NCBI GenBank assembly: GCA_964563885.1
Contig: CAZLYX010000019.1
Coordinates: forward strand, 1-34,314
Origin: CAZLYX01 sp964563885
GTDB taxonomy: Bacteria; Pseudomonadota; Gammaproteobacteria; Burkholderiales; Neisseriaceae
Direction of reading: 5' to 3'
Length of the DNA: 34,314 nt
Shown: in pieces, positions 15,178-23,669 of the stretch
Layout: the number at the start of each line of letters is the position of its first letter
Numbering within the stretch: the stretch's first letter is position 1
Made by a program: the position numbers and the translations under genes
Notes under the pieces: generated by a model
Told to the model about the DNA's origin: nothing
What the model saw: only the letters and a program-made list of their open reading frames with translations
Database searches by the model: none

Positions 15178-16626
15178 TTATAGATTGATGCCATCTAGCA
15201 ATAGATATTTCATTTCCACATAATCGTCTATACCGTATTTAGAGCCTTCTCGACCTAAACCCGATTGTTTCACACCACCAAATGGTGCGGTTGCATTGGA
15301 GATTGAGCCAGTATTAATGCCCACCATGCCGTATTCGAGTGCTTCGCTAACACGCACAATACGGTTTATATCGCGGCTGTAAAAATATGAAGCCAAGCCA
15401 AATTCGGTGTCGTTGGCGTAGGCAACTGCTTCGGATTCTGTTTCAAATTTGAACACTGGCGCGAGCGGGCCGAAGATTTCTTCTTTGGCAAATTTCATGT
15501 TTTGAGTGGCATTTTGTAACACGCTTGGCTCAAAAAACAGATTATCTGCATTACCGCCAGTTGTGAGCGTACCGCCTTTTTGTATTGCATCCTCAATCAG
15601 GCTGTGTACTTTTTTAACTGCTGACTCATCAATTAATGGCCCAATATCAATACCTTCGTGTAAACCATTGCCCACTTTTAGCTTGTTTACCTCAGCGGTG
15701 AGCTTGCTGACAAATTCTTCATAGACACCACTTTGAACATACATGCGGTTGGCACACACGCAAGTTTGGCCAGCATTGCGGTATTTGCTCACCATCGCGC
15801 CGACAACAGCCGCATCAATATCGGCATCATCAAATACAATAAATGGTGCATTACCACCTAGTTCTAGCGATACTTTTTTTACCGTACTTGCGCATTGCGC
15901 CATCAATTGTTTGCCAACAGCAGTGGAGCCTGTGAAGCTGAATTTGCGCACACGATCATCTTCTGTGAATACCTTGCCGATGGGGCTAGAATCGCCAGTA
16001 ATCACATTAAACACACCAGCAGGAATGCCCGCACGGTGTGCTAGCTCGGCAATGGCGAGTGCAGATAATGGTGTTTTTGAAGCAGGGCGGATGATAAAAG
16101 TACAGCCTGCAGCTAAAGCTGGCGCGGCTTTACGGGTAATCATGGCGTTGGGGAAATTCCACGGAGTAATGGCGGCGCATACGCCGATTGGCTGGCGTAA
16201 TATGGTGATGCGTTGCTCTGCTTTCGGCGCGGGAATGGTATCGCCATAAATGCGCTTGGCTTCTTCGGCAAACCATTCGATATAAGATGCGCCATAAGTA
16301 ATCTCACCTTTAGCTTCTGCTAGCGGCTTACCTTGTTCGCTGGTCAAAATCATGGCTAAATCGTCTTGATGTTGCGTCATTAAATCAAACCATGTCCGCA
16401 AAATTTGGCTACGCTCTTTTGCAGGTTTGGCTGACCAAGCTGGAAAAGCTGCTTGGGCAGCAGCGACAGCTTCTTGTGCTTCTTCTGCACTCATACTAGG
16501 CACGCTAGCAAGTTTTTTGCCGGTGGCAGGGTTAATGATATTAATGGTGTTTCCTGTGCTGGCGCTTTGCCATTTGCCATTTAAATAACATTCTGTTTTC
16601 AACAAGCTAGGGTCGTTTAGTTGCAT
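15178..16626 (-). CDS. gabD: Succinate-semialdehyde dehydrogenase (NAD(P)+)
   Basis: Aldehyde dehydrogenase of 482 residues that oxidises succinate semialdehyde to succinate, the last step of 4-aminobutyrate degradation. The ATG at 16626 follows AAGGTG and gives the usual family length of about 482; the frame is open 40 codons further upstream, but that segment runs through DUS elements and is not typical. Visible motifs: TPWNFPNAMITRK (cofactor binding), FTGSTAVGKQL, the general-base Glu in LELGGNAPFIVFDDAD, the catalytic C289 in GQTCVCANR, and EIFGPLAPVF near the C-terminus. The pattern is the GabD subgroup, although substrate choice among related semialdehydes cannot be proven from sequence. 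No gabT or transporter gene is adjacent. Confidence 0.87.
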   Translation of the reverse strand: MQLNDPSLLKTECYLNGKWQSASTGNTINIINPATGKKLASVPSMSAEEAQEAVAAAQAAFPAWSAKPAKERSQILRTWFDLMTQHQDDLAMILTSEQGKPLAEAKGEITYGASYIEWFAEEAKRIYGDTIPAPKAEQRITILRQPIGVCAAITPWNFPNAMITRKAAPALAAGCTFIIRPASKTPLSALAIAELAHRAGIPAGVFNVITGDSSPIGKVFTEDDRVRKFSFTGSTAVGKQLMAQCASTVKKVSLELGGNAPFIVFDDADIDAAVVGAMVSKYRNAGQTCVCANRMYVQSGVYEEFVSKLTAEVNKLKVGNGLHEGIDIGPLIDESAVKKVHSLIEDAIQKGGTLTTGGNADNLFFEPSVLQNATQNMKFAKEEIFGPLAPVFKFETESEAVAYANDTEFGLASYFYSRDINRIVRVSEALEYGMVGINTGSISNATAPFGGVKQSGLGREGSKYGIDDYVEMKYLLLDGINL

Positions 16627-16707
16627 GGTGGGCACCTTAATGTTGGGGATGAAATTGAAGTTACGCTTCCAGATAACCTTTGTCAAACCAAGAGAATTGG
16701 TGTTTTT

Positions 16708-16741
16708 TTCAGGTAGCCTTATTGAATATAGGCTACCTGAA
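16708..16741. repeat. Inverted DUS pair with reversed polarity in a divergent promoter region
   Basis: TTCAGGTAGCCT (16708-16719) then AGGCTACCTGAA (16730-16741), 10-base loop. The order is opposite to all other pairs in the window, and neither strand has a T-run after the stem, so it is not a terminator. It lies between the divergent gabD and pepN starts. Confidence 0.85.
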
Positions 16742-16795
16742 ACCATATCTAGTAGATTGTTACATCTTTGATTGACCTTTATAACGAGAAATATA

Positions 16796-19498
16796 ATGGC
16801 TCCAGACGTCCAGTATTTAAAAGATTATCTAGCACCAGCTTATAGCGTGCTACAAACAGATTTAACTTTTGATATCCAAGCGCAACACACCAAAGTGCAG
16901 GCGCGATTGTTGATACAAGCGATGCGTTCTGATGAAGCGCTGATACTGGATGGCTCTGCTGAACTCATCTCATTGAAGCTTGACGGCGAGTGTTTGCAAA
17001 ACAACGCTTATGCGTTGGCAGATGAAAAATTAACCATCATTAATTTACCAGCTGATGCTTTTGTGCTGGAAATTGAAACGCGCTTATTGCCCAACGACAA
17101 TAAAAGCTTAATGGGTTTATATGGCTCTAATGGCAATCTTTATACTCAATGTGAGCCTGAAGGTTTTCGCAAAATAACGTTTTATCCAGATCGTCCTGAT
17201 GTGATGAGTAAGTTTACAACCACTATTATTGCTAATAAGAAGCTTTATCCAGTGTTGTTGTCTAACGGCAATAAAATAGACGGTGGCGATTTAGCTGGCG
17301 GTCGCCATTGGGTGAAATGGATAGATCCGTTTAAAAAGCCAAGCTATTTGTTTGCGTTAGTGGCCGGAAAGCTAGCTGTAAAACGCGATGTCTTCACCAC
17401 CCGCAGTGGTAAAACAGTCACGATTGAGTTTTATACCGCGCAGGCAGATCAAGCTAAAGTAGACTTTGCGATGGCATCGTTGAAAAATGCCATGCGTTGG
17501 GATGAAGAACGATTTGGTTTGGAATACGATCTTGATGTTTATATTGTTGTGGCTGTGGGCGATTTTAATATGGGCGCCATGGAAAACAAAGGCCTCAATA
17601 TATTCAACACCAAATATGTGCTTGCCAATAGCCGCACTGCTACTGATGCTGATTTTGAAGGTATTGAGTCGGTAATTGGTCATGAATATTTTCATAATTG
17701 GACGGGCAACCGTGTTACCTGTCGCGATTGGTTTCAGCTTTCATTAAAAGAAGGCTTAACCGTGTTTCGTGACCAAGAATTTTCTGGCGATCGTGCCAGT
17801 CGTGCTGTGCGCCGCATTGATAATGTCAGCGTTTTGCGACAACTACAGTTTCCTGAAGACGCGGGGCCGATGGCTCATCCAGTACGACCAGAAAGTTATC
17901 AGGAAATCAATAATTTTTATACCATGACCATTTATGAAAAAGGCGCTGAAGTGGTGCGCATGTACCATACCTTATTGGGCGAAGATGGTTTCCAAAAAGG
18001 CATGAAGCTGTATTTTCAACGTCATGATGGCAAAGCGGTAACCTGCGACGATTTTCGCATTGCCATGGCCGATGCCAATAAAATCAACCTAGATCAATTT
18101 TCGTTATGGTATAGCCAAGCAGGTACACCTGTTTTAGATGTTTCAGGTAGCTTTGATAGTTTAGCCCAAACCTTTACCCTAAAAATTAAACAGAGTATTC
18201 CAACCACGCCCGATATGGCTCAAAAGCAACCGATGATGATTCCGTTGAGAGTGGGCTTGCTGAGCCGTAATGGTGAGAAAGTAAATTTTAGATTAGAAGG
18301 AAGCAATACGGTGCATGCGGATACAGTATTGTTGGTCACTCAAGCCGAGCAAACTTTCTTGCTGCAAGGCGTAGCTAAAGATGTAATGCCCTCACTATTG
18401 CGTGGATTCAGCGCACCTGTGCATTTGAATTACACTTATACCGATGAAGAATTAAATGTGTTATTGGCACACGATAGTGATTTATTTGTACGTTGGGAAG
18501 CAGGCCAAACACTATATCGTCGTGCTGTGGCTTCAAATTTAAAGGCAATAAAAGCGGGTGAACCCATGCCTCAACATGAGGCACTAGTTGCAACAATTAA
18601 GCATATGATTCATCAAGAGCTTGATCCTGCTTTTAAAGCCATGTTACTCACCGCCCCGAGCACTACAGAACTGTGGGAAGGTGCTGATAGCATTAACCCA
18701 TTGTATTATCATCAAGCACGTGAAAACTTGCTTAATACCGTTGCAAAAGGCTGCCTGAACAGTTTGGTTTACATTCGCACTTGGGCGCTAGAGCAGGAAG
18801 AAAATAGTGGCCTCGAAAAACCATATGAGTATCACCCAGAACTGGCTGGTGTGCGTTCGCTGTTAGCCGCGGTACGCCTACTCACCATTCGAGAAGAGCG
18901 CTATGGCCGCATTGTGCTGGCAACCCATTCCAGCGAGCAACACGCCGAGCCAGAAAAAGAAGTGTGCGCACGCCTGCAAGATTACCTCACTCGTTATGAA
19001 CAACTAACACCCAATATGACGCATGAAATGAGCATCATGAATACGGTGAATCATTTAGAAGAAGAAGAGCGTAACCAATTGCTTGAGCAATTTGCTAAGC
19101 GTTATGCTGATGATGCGTTGGTGATGGATAAATATTTTACTTTAGTGGGTTCAAGCCAGCGTGAAGATACCTTTAATCAAGTGCAATCGGCCTTACAGCA
19201 TCCAAAATTCAGTTTAGAAAATCCCAATAAGGCACGCGCTTTATTGGGCAGTTTTAGCCGCAATGTATCTCATTTTCACCATGAAAGTGGCCGTGGTTAT
19301 CAATTTTTAGCAGAAAAAATATTACAGATAGATGAGTTTAATCCGCAAATTGCAGCGCGTTTGGTGCAGGCTTTTAATCTATGTCAATATTTAGAACCTC
19401 ATCGCCGTCAGTTAATGATTGGGGAATTGCAAGGTATGATGAGCCAGAAAAACTTATCAACTGATGTGCGTGAAATTGTGGAGAAGATTTTGGCTTAA
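16796..19498 (+). CDS. pepN: Aminopeptidase N (M1 family)
   Basis: 900-residue zinc aminopeptidase that removes N-terminal residues from peptides in the cytoplasm. I use the ATG at 16796 (MAPDVQYLKDY) with a weak CGAGA before it; an upstream TTG in frame has no support. The substrate-anchoring GAMEN motif is near residue 258-262 and the zinc site is H296-E-Y-F-H300 with E319, nearly the same numbering as E. coli PepN (H297, H301, E320). The C-terminal helical domain runs to the end (about 560-900). One near-DUS (18142) and one Simonsiella-type variant (18748) occur inside. The gene ends in a DUS-pair terminator. Confidence 0.96.
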   Translation: MAPDVQYLKDYLAPAYSVLQTDLTFDIQAQHTKVQARLLIQAMRSDEALILDGSAELISLKLDGECLQNNAYALADEKLTIINLPADAFVLEIETRLLPNDNKSLMGLYGSNGNLYTQCEPEGFRKITFYPDRPDVMSKFTTTIIANKKLYPVLLSNGNKIDGGDLAGGRHWVKWIDPFKKPSYLFALVAGKLAVKRDVFTTRSGKTVTIEFYTAQADQAKVDFAMASLKNAMRWDEERFGLEYDLDVYIVVAVGDFNMGAMENKGLNIFNTKYVLANSRTATDADFEGIESVIGHEYFHNWTGNRVTCRDWFQLSLKEGLTVFRDQEFSGDRASRAVRRIDNVSVLRQLQFPEDAGPMAHPVRPESYQEINNFYTMTIYEKGAEVVRMYHTLLGEDGFQKGMKLYFQRHDGKAVTCDDFRIAMADANKINLDQFSLWYSQAGTPVLDVSGSFDSLAQTFTLKIKQSIPTTPDMAQKQPMMIPLRVGLLSRNGEKVNFRLEGSNTVHADTVLLVTQAEQTFLLQGVAKDVMPSLLRGFSAPVHLNYTYTDEELNVLLAHDSDLFVRWEAGQTLYRRAVASNLKAIKAGEPMPQHEALVATIKHMIHQELDPAFKAMLLTAPSTTELWEGADSINPLYYHQARENLLNTVAKGCLNSLVYIRTWALEQEENSGLEKPYEYHPELAGVRSLLAAVRLLTIREERYGRIVLATHSSEQHAEPEKEVCARLQDYLTRYEQLTPNMTHEMSIMNTVNHLEEEERNQLLEQFAKRYADDALVMDKYFTLVGSSQREDTFNQVQSALQHPKFSLENPNKARALLGSFSRNVSHFHHESGRGYQFLAEKILQIDEFNPQIAARLVQAFNLCQYLEPHRRQLMIGELQGMMSQKNLSTDVREIVEKILA
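18142..18153 (-). repeat. Near-DUS inside pepN (11/12)
   Basis: TTCAGGTAGCTT, read in frame within VSGSFDS. Confidence 0.55.
18748..18759 (+). repeat. Dialect variant AGGCTGCCTGAA inside pepN
   Basis: Identical to the Simonsiella-type uptake sequence (AG-simDUS) and one base from the local dialect; read as part of KGCLN. Confidence 0.6.
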
Positions 19499-19518
19499 GC
19501 GAAGAAGCCGTATAGGCT

Positions 19519-19571
19519 TTAAAGGCTACCTGAACATTTCTCATTGAGATTTGTGTTCAGGTAGCATTTTT
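19519..19571 (+). terminator. DUS-pair terminator of pepN
   Basis: Perfect DUS at 19523-19534 and a one-mismatch copy TTCAGGTAGCAT at 19556-19567, 21 bases apart, followed by five Ts on the plus strand, 25 bases after the pepN stop. Confidence 0.75.
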
Positions 19572-19714
19572 GTTGCTATTTTGTTGCTGATTGTGCTTTG
19601 AATTTGATGATTTGAGTATGGCATAAAGGTTAGTTCCTTCTGAGATAAACATATCATGTTAATATTAAGTCAGGATTAATATGCCCATTTTGGGTTAAAT
19701 TTTAAGGATAGACT

Positions 19715-20092
19715 ATGCAATGGTTTCTCAAATGCTTGACACAATATGCAGACTTTACAGGGCGTGCGCGTCGTAAAGAATATTGGATGTTTGTGTTGTT
19801 TAGCTTGTTAATTTATTTTTTAGTTGCGATAGTTTTAGTCGCATTAAGCGCCACTGAATCGGCAATCAATATCGTTATCGGTTTGCTGGCTTTGTCTTTG
19901 ATGCTACCGAATCTTGCAGTTACTATTCGTCGTTTACATGATACTGATCGTTCAGGCTGGTGGGCGCTATTATCGTTTGTTCCGATACTGAGTTTGGTTA
20001 TATTGGTATTTATGTTCCTAGATGGGACATCAGGTGGTAATCGATTTGGGCCTGATCCTAAAGCTGACAGCGGCGACATCATTATAAGTTGA
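19715..20092 (+). CDS. DUF805 inner-membrane protein
   Basis: 125 residues of the YhaH/YhaI (DUF805) family. The start contains YADFTGRARRKEYWMF, then membrane helices at about 24-46 and 50-70, the conserved TIRRLHDTDRSGWWAL loop, a third helix (about 88-106) and the C-terminal GTSGGNRFGPDP signature. The function of the family is unknown. AAGGA precedes the ATG at good distance. It is a single-gene unit, bounded by DUS-pair hairpins on both sides. Confidence 0.9.
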   Translation: MQWFLKCLTQYADFTGRARRKEYWMFVLFSLLIYFLVAIVLVALSATESAINIVIGLLALSLMLPNLAVTIRRLHDTDRSGWWALLSFVPILSLVILVFMFLDGTSGGNRFGPDPKADSGDIIIS

Positions 20093-20123
20093 TTGGGTTG
20101 TTAGACCTGCGCTTAGAGATTGT

Positions 20124-20164
20124 ATATTAAGGCTACCTGAATATGTTTCAGGTAGCCTTAATAT
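20124..20164 (+). terminator. DUS-pair terminator of the DUF805 gene
   Basis: DUS at 20130-20141 and 20147-20158; the stem extends to 18 perfect base pairs (20124-20141 / 20147-20164) with the 5-base loop TATGT. Confidence 0.8.
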
Positions 20165-20307
20165 TAACAATAGAGTGTTGTACATCGTGCGGATGATCTG
20201 ATCAATAGGAGAAATAGCCATTAGAAATTGTTTACACTGAGCCACCAGAGAAGTGGTAAGATTAAGTTAAGATTTTTTAAATTTTCTTCTAGAAATTAAT
20301 CGTTTAT

Positions 20308-21195
20308 ATGCCTAAAAACCGTGTGCCGCTAAAACCACATTTAAAAGCTAAAACCAAAGTTAAGCTAACGACACTGCCGTTTTGGCAAGCAGATAAGCCT
20401 TATATGCTCAGCAGCGCTAACGTTACTGACGCGAGCTTTCGTCGTTTGGCTTATGTGATGACGTTCTTAGCGGGCGGCATTAACGCTGGTGGTTTTTTTG
20501 CGGTAGCACGGTATACCTCTCATGTAACTGGATCGCTTTCACTCTCTGCCGATATGATTTATGTTGGCAATTGGGAAGAAGTGATTGTGGCGATGGTCTG
20601 TGTTGTCAGCTTTATTTTAGGTTCTGCACATTCTAGTTGGGTGATTTTGTGGGCAAAAAGACAACGTTTTCACAGCGGTTATGGCTTGTCGATGTGGGCC
20701 GAAAGCTTGTATTTGTTGGTATTTGCACTGATGGGTACTTATTTAACAGAATTCAGAGACGTATTTGTGCCGCTAACGCTGGTGAGTTTGTGTTTTATCA
20801 TGGGCATGCACAATACAGTGATGTCGTTGTTATCTGGCGGCTCCATTCGTTCAACCCATATGACCGGAACGGCTACAGATTTAGGCATCGAATTGGCTAA
20901 GGTTTTTTATTATAATCATAGCCAACATCCGCGATTACCAAATGTGCGTGTGAATCGACCCAAAATGAACATGTTGGTTATGCTGTTGGTGTTGTTTGTG
21001 GCGGGTGGCTTAGTGGGTGTGTGGGGTTATCATAAGGTTGGCTATTACTTTACCTTGCCGATGGCCATCATTTTATTTTTATTTGGCGTTAGCTCGGTGA
21101 GCTACGATTTAAAAATCCGCACTCGAATTTTATTACGCGCTCGCAGTCGTGCTAAGCGTCAAACTCAAAGCTCGTCTACAACAAAGTCAGATTAA
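20308..21195 (+). CDS. YoaK-type DUF1275 membrane protein
   Basis: 295 residues. After a basic, proline/lysine-rich N-terminus (about 1-30) come the DUF1275 features: AYVMTFLAGGINAGGFFAVARYTSHVTGSL in two parts, then ALMGTYL, CFIMGMHNTVMSLLSGGSIRSTHMTGTATDLGIEL in parts, and at least six hydrophobic segments. The C-terminus is very basic (RARSRAKRQ). The family is called YoaK; its transport or other role is not established. No ribosome site is visible before the ATG at 20308, and the conserved domain begins only near residue 33, where a second Met (MLSSANVT) offers a shorter start; I cannot decide between them. Confidence 0.85.
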   Translation: MPKNRVPLKPHLKAKTKVKLTTLPFWQADKPYMLSSANVTDASFRRLAYVMTFLAGGINAGGFFAVARYTSHVTGSLSLSADMIYVGNWEEVIVAMVCVVSFILGSAHSSWVILWAKRQRFHSGYGLSMWAESLYLLVFALMGTYLTEFRDVFVPLTLVSLCFIMGMHNTVMSLLSGGSIRSTHMTGTATDLGIELAKVFYYNHSQHPRLPNVRVNRPKMNMLVMLLVLFVAGGLVGVWGYHKVGYYFTLPMAIILFLFGVSSVSYDLKIRTRILLRARSRAKRQTQSSSTTKSD

Positions 21196-21290
21196 TATAA
21201 TTGGATATAATTCAACGATTAACGGTCTCAAAAAGTTGTAATTGGTTATGACGTGTTAGTTTTGGTTAAGTTAGCTTTTATTGCTTAGAA

Positions 21291-21318
21291 TTGTCCGATA
21301 TAGTGGTTTTGCTATAAA
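21291..21318 (+). promoter_or_regulatory. Candidate promoter of the OmpA-like lipoprotein gene
   Basis: TTGTCC (21291-21296), 16-base spacer, TATAAA (21313-21318); predicted start near 21325 with a leader of about 73 bases. Confidence 0.45.
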
Positions 21319-21322
21319 AATA

Positions 21323-21340
21323 AAATTGCGCCGGCAATTT
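21323..21340 (+). promoter_or_regulatory. Hairpin at the 5' end of the leader
   Basis: Perfect 7-bp stem AAATTGC/GCAATTT with loop GCCG, right at the predicted transcription start. It may protect the 5' end of the message or be an operator dyad. Confidence 0.4.
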
Positions 21341-21397
21341 GACTTTAATACGTAATGCGGGCGTTTTACTTGGTATCCCATCTTAAAAGGACATTCT

Positions 21398-22060
21398 ATG
21401 AAAATGTTAAAACCATTATCTTTGCTTGCTGTTAGTGCCGCAATGGTGTTGAGCGGTTGTGTAACTGATCCAGTAACTGGTCAACAAAAAGCCAGCAAAA
21501 CTGCGCTGTATGGCTTAGGCGGTGCGGCAGCGTGTGGAGCAGTTGGTGCGTTGACGCACGGCGGTAAAGGCGCTCGTAATTCAGCTTTGGCATGTGGTGT
21601 GGTAGGTGCAGGTATTGGTGGCTATATGGATCATCAAGAACAGAAATTACGTGAAAGTTTAGCCAATACTGATATTGAAGTAGACCGCCAAGGCAATCAA
21701 ATTAAATTAACTATGCCCAGCGGCGTAACCTTTGCCACCAATAGCGCGACATTAAACACCGTTGCGATGGGTTCGCTAAACAAAGCAGCTGAAACTCTAG
21801 TTCAATATCCTGAGACTACAGTTACAGTAGCTGGCCATACCGATAGCACTGGTAGTGATTCAATTAACCAGCCGTTGTCTGAGCGCCGTGCACAATCAGT
21901 AGCTGGCTATTTGGTACAGCGTGGTGTTGCTTCAAACCGTTTACAGACTATTGGTCATGGTTCGCGCCAACCAATTGCGTCTAATAGCACTGAAACTGGG
22001 CGCACTCAAAACCGTCGTGTAGAAATTTTAATTAACCCAACTGCTAAAGCAGGCGCTTAA
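21398..22060 (+). CDS. OmpA-family outer-membrane lipoprotein (YiaD/YfiB-like)
   Basis: 220 residues. Signal peptide with lipobox LSGC, lipidated cysteine at position 21. The next part (about 34-80) is glycine-rich with YGLGGAAACGAVGAL and VVGAGIGGYMD, a glycine-zipper membrane segment. Residues from about 100 form the OmpA C-terminal peptidoglycan-binding domain: FATNSATLN, VAGHTDSTGS, the NQPLSERRAQSVAGYLVQRGV helix and the GRTQNRRVEI arginine end. It probably tethers the outer membrane to the cell wall. AAAGGACATTCT before the ATG is a strong ribosome site. The next gene follows after 27 bases and is likely cotranscribed. Confidence 0.92.
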   Translation: MKMLKPLSLLAVSAAMVLSGCVTDPVTGQQKASKTALYGLGGAAACGAVGALTHGGKGARNSALACGVVGAGIGGYMDHQEQKLRESLANTDIEVDRQGNQIKLTMPSGVTFATNSATLNTVAMGSLNKAAETLVQYPETTVTVAGHTDSTGSDSINQPLSERRAQSVAGYLVQRGVASNRLQTIGHGSRQPIASNSTETGRTQNRRVEILINPTAKAGA

Positions 22061-22087
22061 TAATTACTGAAAGATGAAGGTTTTAAA

Positions 22088-22357
22088 ATGACAACTTCAA
22101 TTCACCCATTAATTAAAAACACGCCTGAACTTGCACAAAATTTGCAGGCTTTGTGTGATGACGATGCTAAGTTTGCGGCACAAGTTAAAGAGTATGAACA
22201 GTTGATGAATCGTCTAGCGGGTGTGCAAGTGGGCACAGAAACTTTAAGTGCAGAGGGTGCGAAACAACTTACGCAAGAATGTGGTGCGATGCAGTCTGCT
22301 TTAATGCGTAAGCTAACTCTTCCAACTGATGGTTGCTGTGGTGGTTGTGGCGGTTAA
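22088..22357 (+). CDS. Small hypothetical protein with CCGGCGG tail
   Basis: 89 residues, acidic to neutral, predicted mostly helical (about 10-45 and 52-76), ending TDGCCGGCGG. The helical part, with PELAQNLQAL and FAAQVKEYEQLMNRL, faintly recalls the YdcH/DUF465 family of small coiled proteins, but this is a weak resemblance. There is no signal peptide, so it is probably cytoplasmic. Five cysteines in all, three of them in the glycine-rich tail, which could bind a metal. GAAGG lies before the ATG. It is placed 27 bases after the OmpA-like lipoprotein and followed by a strong terminator, so the pair forms a short operon. Confidence 0.75.
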   Translation: MTTSIHPLIKNTPELAQNLQALCDDDAKFAAQVKEYEQLMNRLAGVQVGTETLSAEGAKQLTQECGAMQSALMRKLTLPTDGCCGGCGG

Positions 22358-22399
22358 AACAAGAATAGCTTTGGTTGATGCCTATCTAGTTGACTTAAG

Positions 22400-22431
22400 A
22401 AAAGCCGCCTGTTTATTCAGGCGGCTTTTTT
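22400..22431 (+). terminator. Intrinsic terminator of the OmpA-like/small protein operon
   Basis: 12-bp perfect stem (22400-22411 / 22418-22429) built on GCCGCCTG/CAGGCGGC, 6-base loop, T-run after it. Not a DUS pair. Confidence 0.92.
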
Positions 22432-22480
22432 GCCTATGGATTACTAATGTCTATAGTGGCGATTAACTGAATATAATAAC

Positions 22481-22516
22481 AAAAGGCTACCTGAAAGCTT
22501 TTCAGGTAGCCTTTTG
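22481..22516 (-). terminator. DUS-pair terminator of serC
   Basis: DUS at 22484-22495 and 22501-22512, stem extended by A/T pairs to 15 bp with the 5-base loop AGCTT; 25 bases beyond the serC stop. On the minus strand it is followed by a short T-run. Confidence 0.85.
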
Positions 22517-22540
22517 TGTAACTAAATTATTCAGCCATCT

Positions 22541-23647
22541 TTAACCGTATCGGCGTTGAAAATCAGCCATAAAATTAATCAACGTCTCTACTCCTTGTAA
22601 AGGCATAGCATTATAAATGCTGGCACGCATGCCGCCCATCGATTGGTAACCGCGTAATAATTGCAGGCCATGGTTAGTCGATTCTTGTGCGAACAACTCA
22701 TCCAATTCTTTAGTGCGGGTGTGAAATACCACGTTCATTTTTGAGCGTGCATCCAGATGTACATTGTTGACATAAAAGCCAGCACTGTTATCAATGGCGT
22801 CATATAAAATCTTGGCTTTTAAAGCATTGATGGTTTCTATCTCAGCCACACCACCTTGCGCTTGCAACCAGCGGAACACTAAACCAGAAATGTAAATCGG
22901 ATAAGTGGCAGGTGTGTTGTACATACCTTGTTTCCTAACGTGCGATTTATAATTCCAAACATCAGGAACGTGGTCTGAGCAGCGATCTAATAAATCTTCA
23001 CGAATAATCACAATTGTTGCACCTGATGGGCCAATATTTTTTTGTGCGCCAGCATAAATGACACCAAAGTCACTCACATTGATGTTGCGTGATAAGATTT
23101 CGCTCGACATGTCGCACACCAACGGCGGCATACCTTCATCTAGTTTTGGTACATCTCTGTATTGCAAGCCATGAACAGTTTCATTAATAACGAAATGCAC
23201 AAAAGCAGAATGTTTATCAATGTCCCAAGATGAAGCCATTGGCAAATTGGTATAGTTAAATTTATCGCCACCATGGGCTGCTAAATGTACATCAACATTT
23301 GACAACTTGCCCATTTGGCTGTGGGCAATATTTGACCAGTTGCCAGTAACCACCGAGTCAACACGTTTGAAGCCATTGGCTAGATTCATGACCACCATAT
23401 TAAATTGCGCGCTGGCACCGCCTTGCAGAAACAAAACTTTATAGTTATCAGGAATGTCCATTAGTTGGCGCAAGTCCTGTTCTGCATGATAAAGAATGCT
23501 CATGAAAACGTCAGAACGATGGCTCATGCTCATAACCGAAAAGCCAGTGCCGTTATAATCGAACATTTCACTTTGTGCTGTGCTCAATACGCTCTCAGGT
23601 AAAATGGCTGGACCGGCAGAAAAATTGTAAATCGGGGTCTTGCTCAT
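22541..23647 (-). CDS. serC: Phosphoserine aminotransferase
   Basis: 368 residues, PLP-dependent class V aminotransferase. Converts 3-phosphohydroxypyruvate to phosphoserine in serine synthesis and the analogous step in pyridoxal 5'-phosphate synthesis. Visible motifs: YNFSAGPAILPESVL at the start, SHRS near 43-46, FLQGGASAQFNMV (phosphate binding), CDMSSEILSR, and the PLP lysine near residue 200 in YAGAQKNIGPSG, then MRASIYNAMP towards the end. GGAAG lies before the ATG. It is a single gene, divergent from the rimP operon. Confidence 0.96.
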   Translation of the reverse strand: MSKTPIYNFSAGPAILPESVLSTAQSEMFDYNGTGFSVMSMSHRSDVFMSILYHAEQDLRQLMDIPDNYKVLFLQGGASAQFNMVVMNLANGFKRVDSVVTGNWSNIAHSQMGKLSNVDVHLAAHGGDKFNYTNLPMASSWDIDKHSAFVHFVINETVHGLQYRDVPKLDEGMPPLVCDMSSEILSRNINVSDFGVIYAGAQKNIGPSGATIVIIREDLLDRCSDHVPDVWNYKSHVRKQGMYNTPATYPIYISGLVFRWLQAQGGVAEIETINALKAKILYDAIDNSAGFYVNNVHLDARSKMNVVFHTRTKELDELFAQESTNHGLQLLRGYQSMGGMRASIYNAMPLQGVETLINFMADFQRRYG

Positions 23648-23669
23648 GGCTTTGATTTCTTCCGTATCT

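Noticed and set aside
15743..16249. 168-residue plus-strand frame inside gabD
   Set aside because: Shadow of the well-supported gabD frame on the other strand; serine/alanine-rich and without ribosome site.
16627..16746. 40-residue extension of GabD
   Set aside because: It runs through an inverted DUS pair, is unlike other family N-termini, and a ribosome site sits before the ATG at 16626.
16775..16800. TATAAT overlapping the pepN start codon as a -10 element
   Set aside because: It would place the transcript start inside the coding sequence; the match is probably fortuitous.
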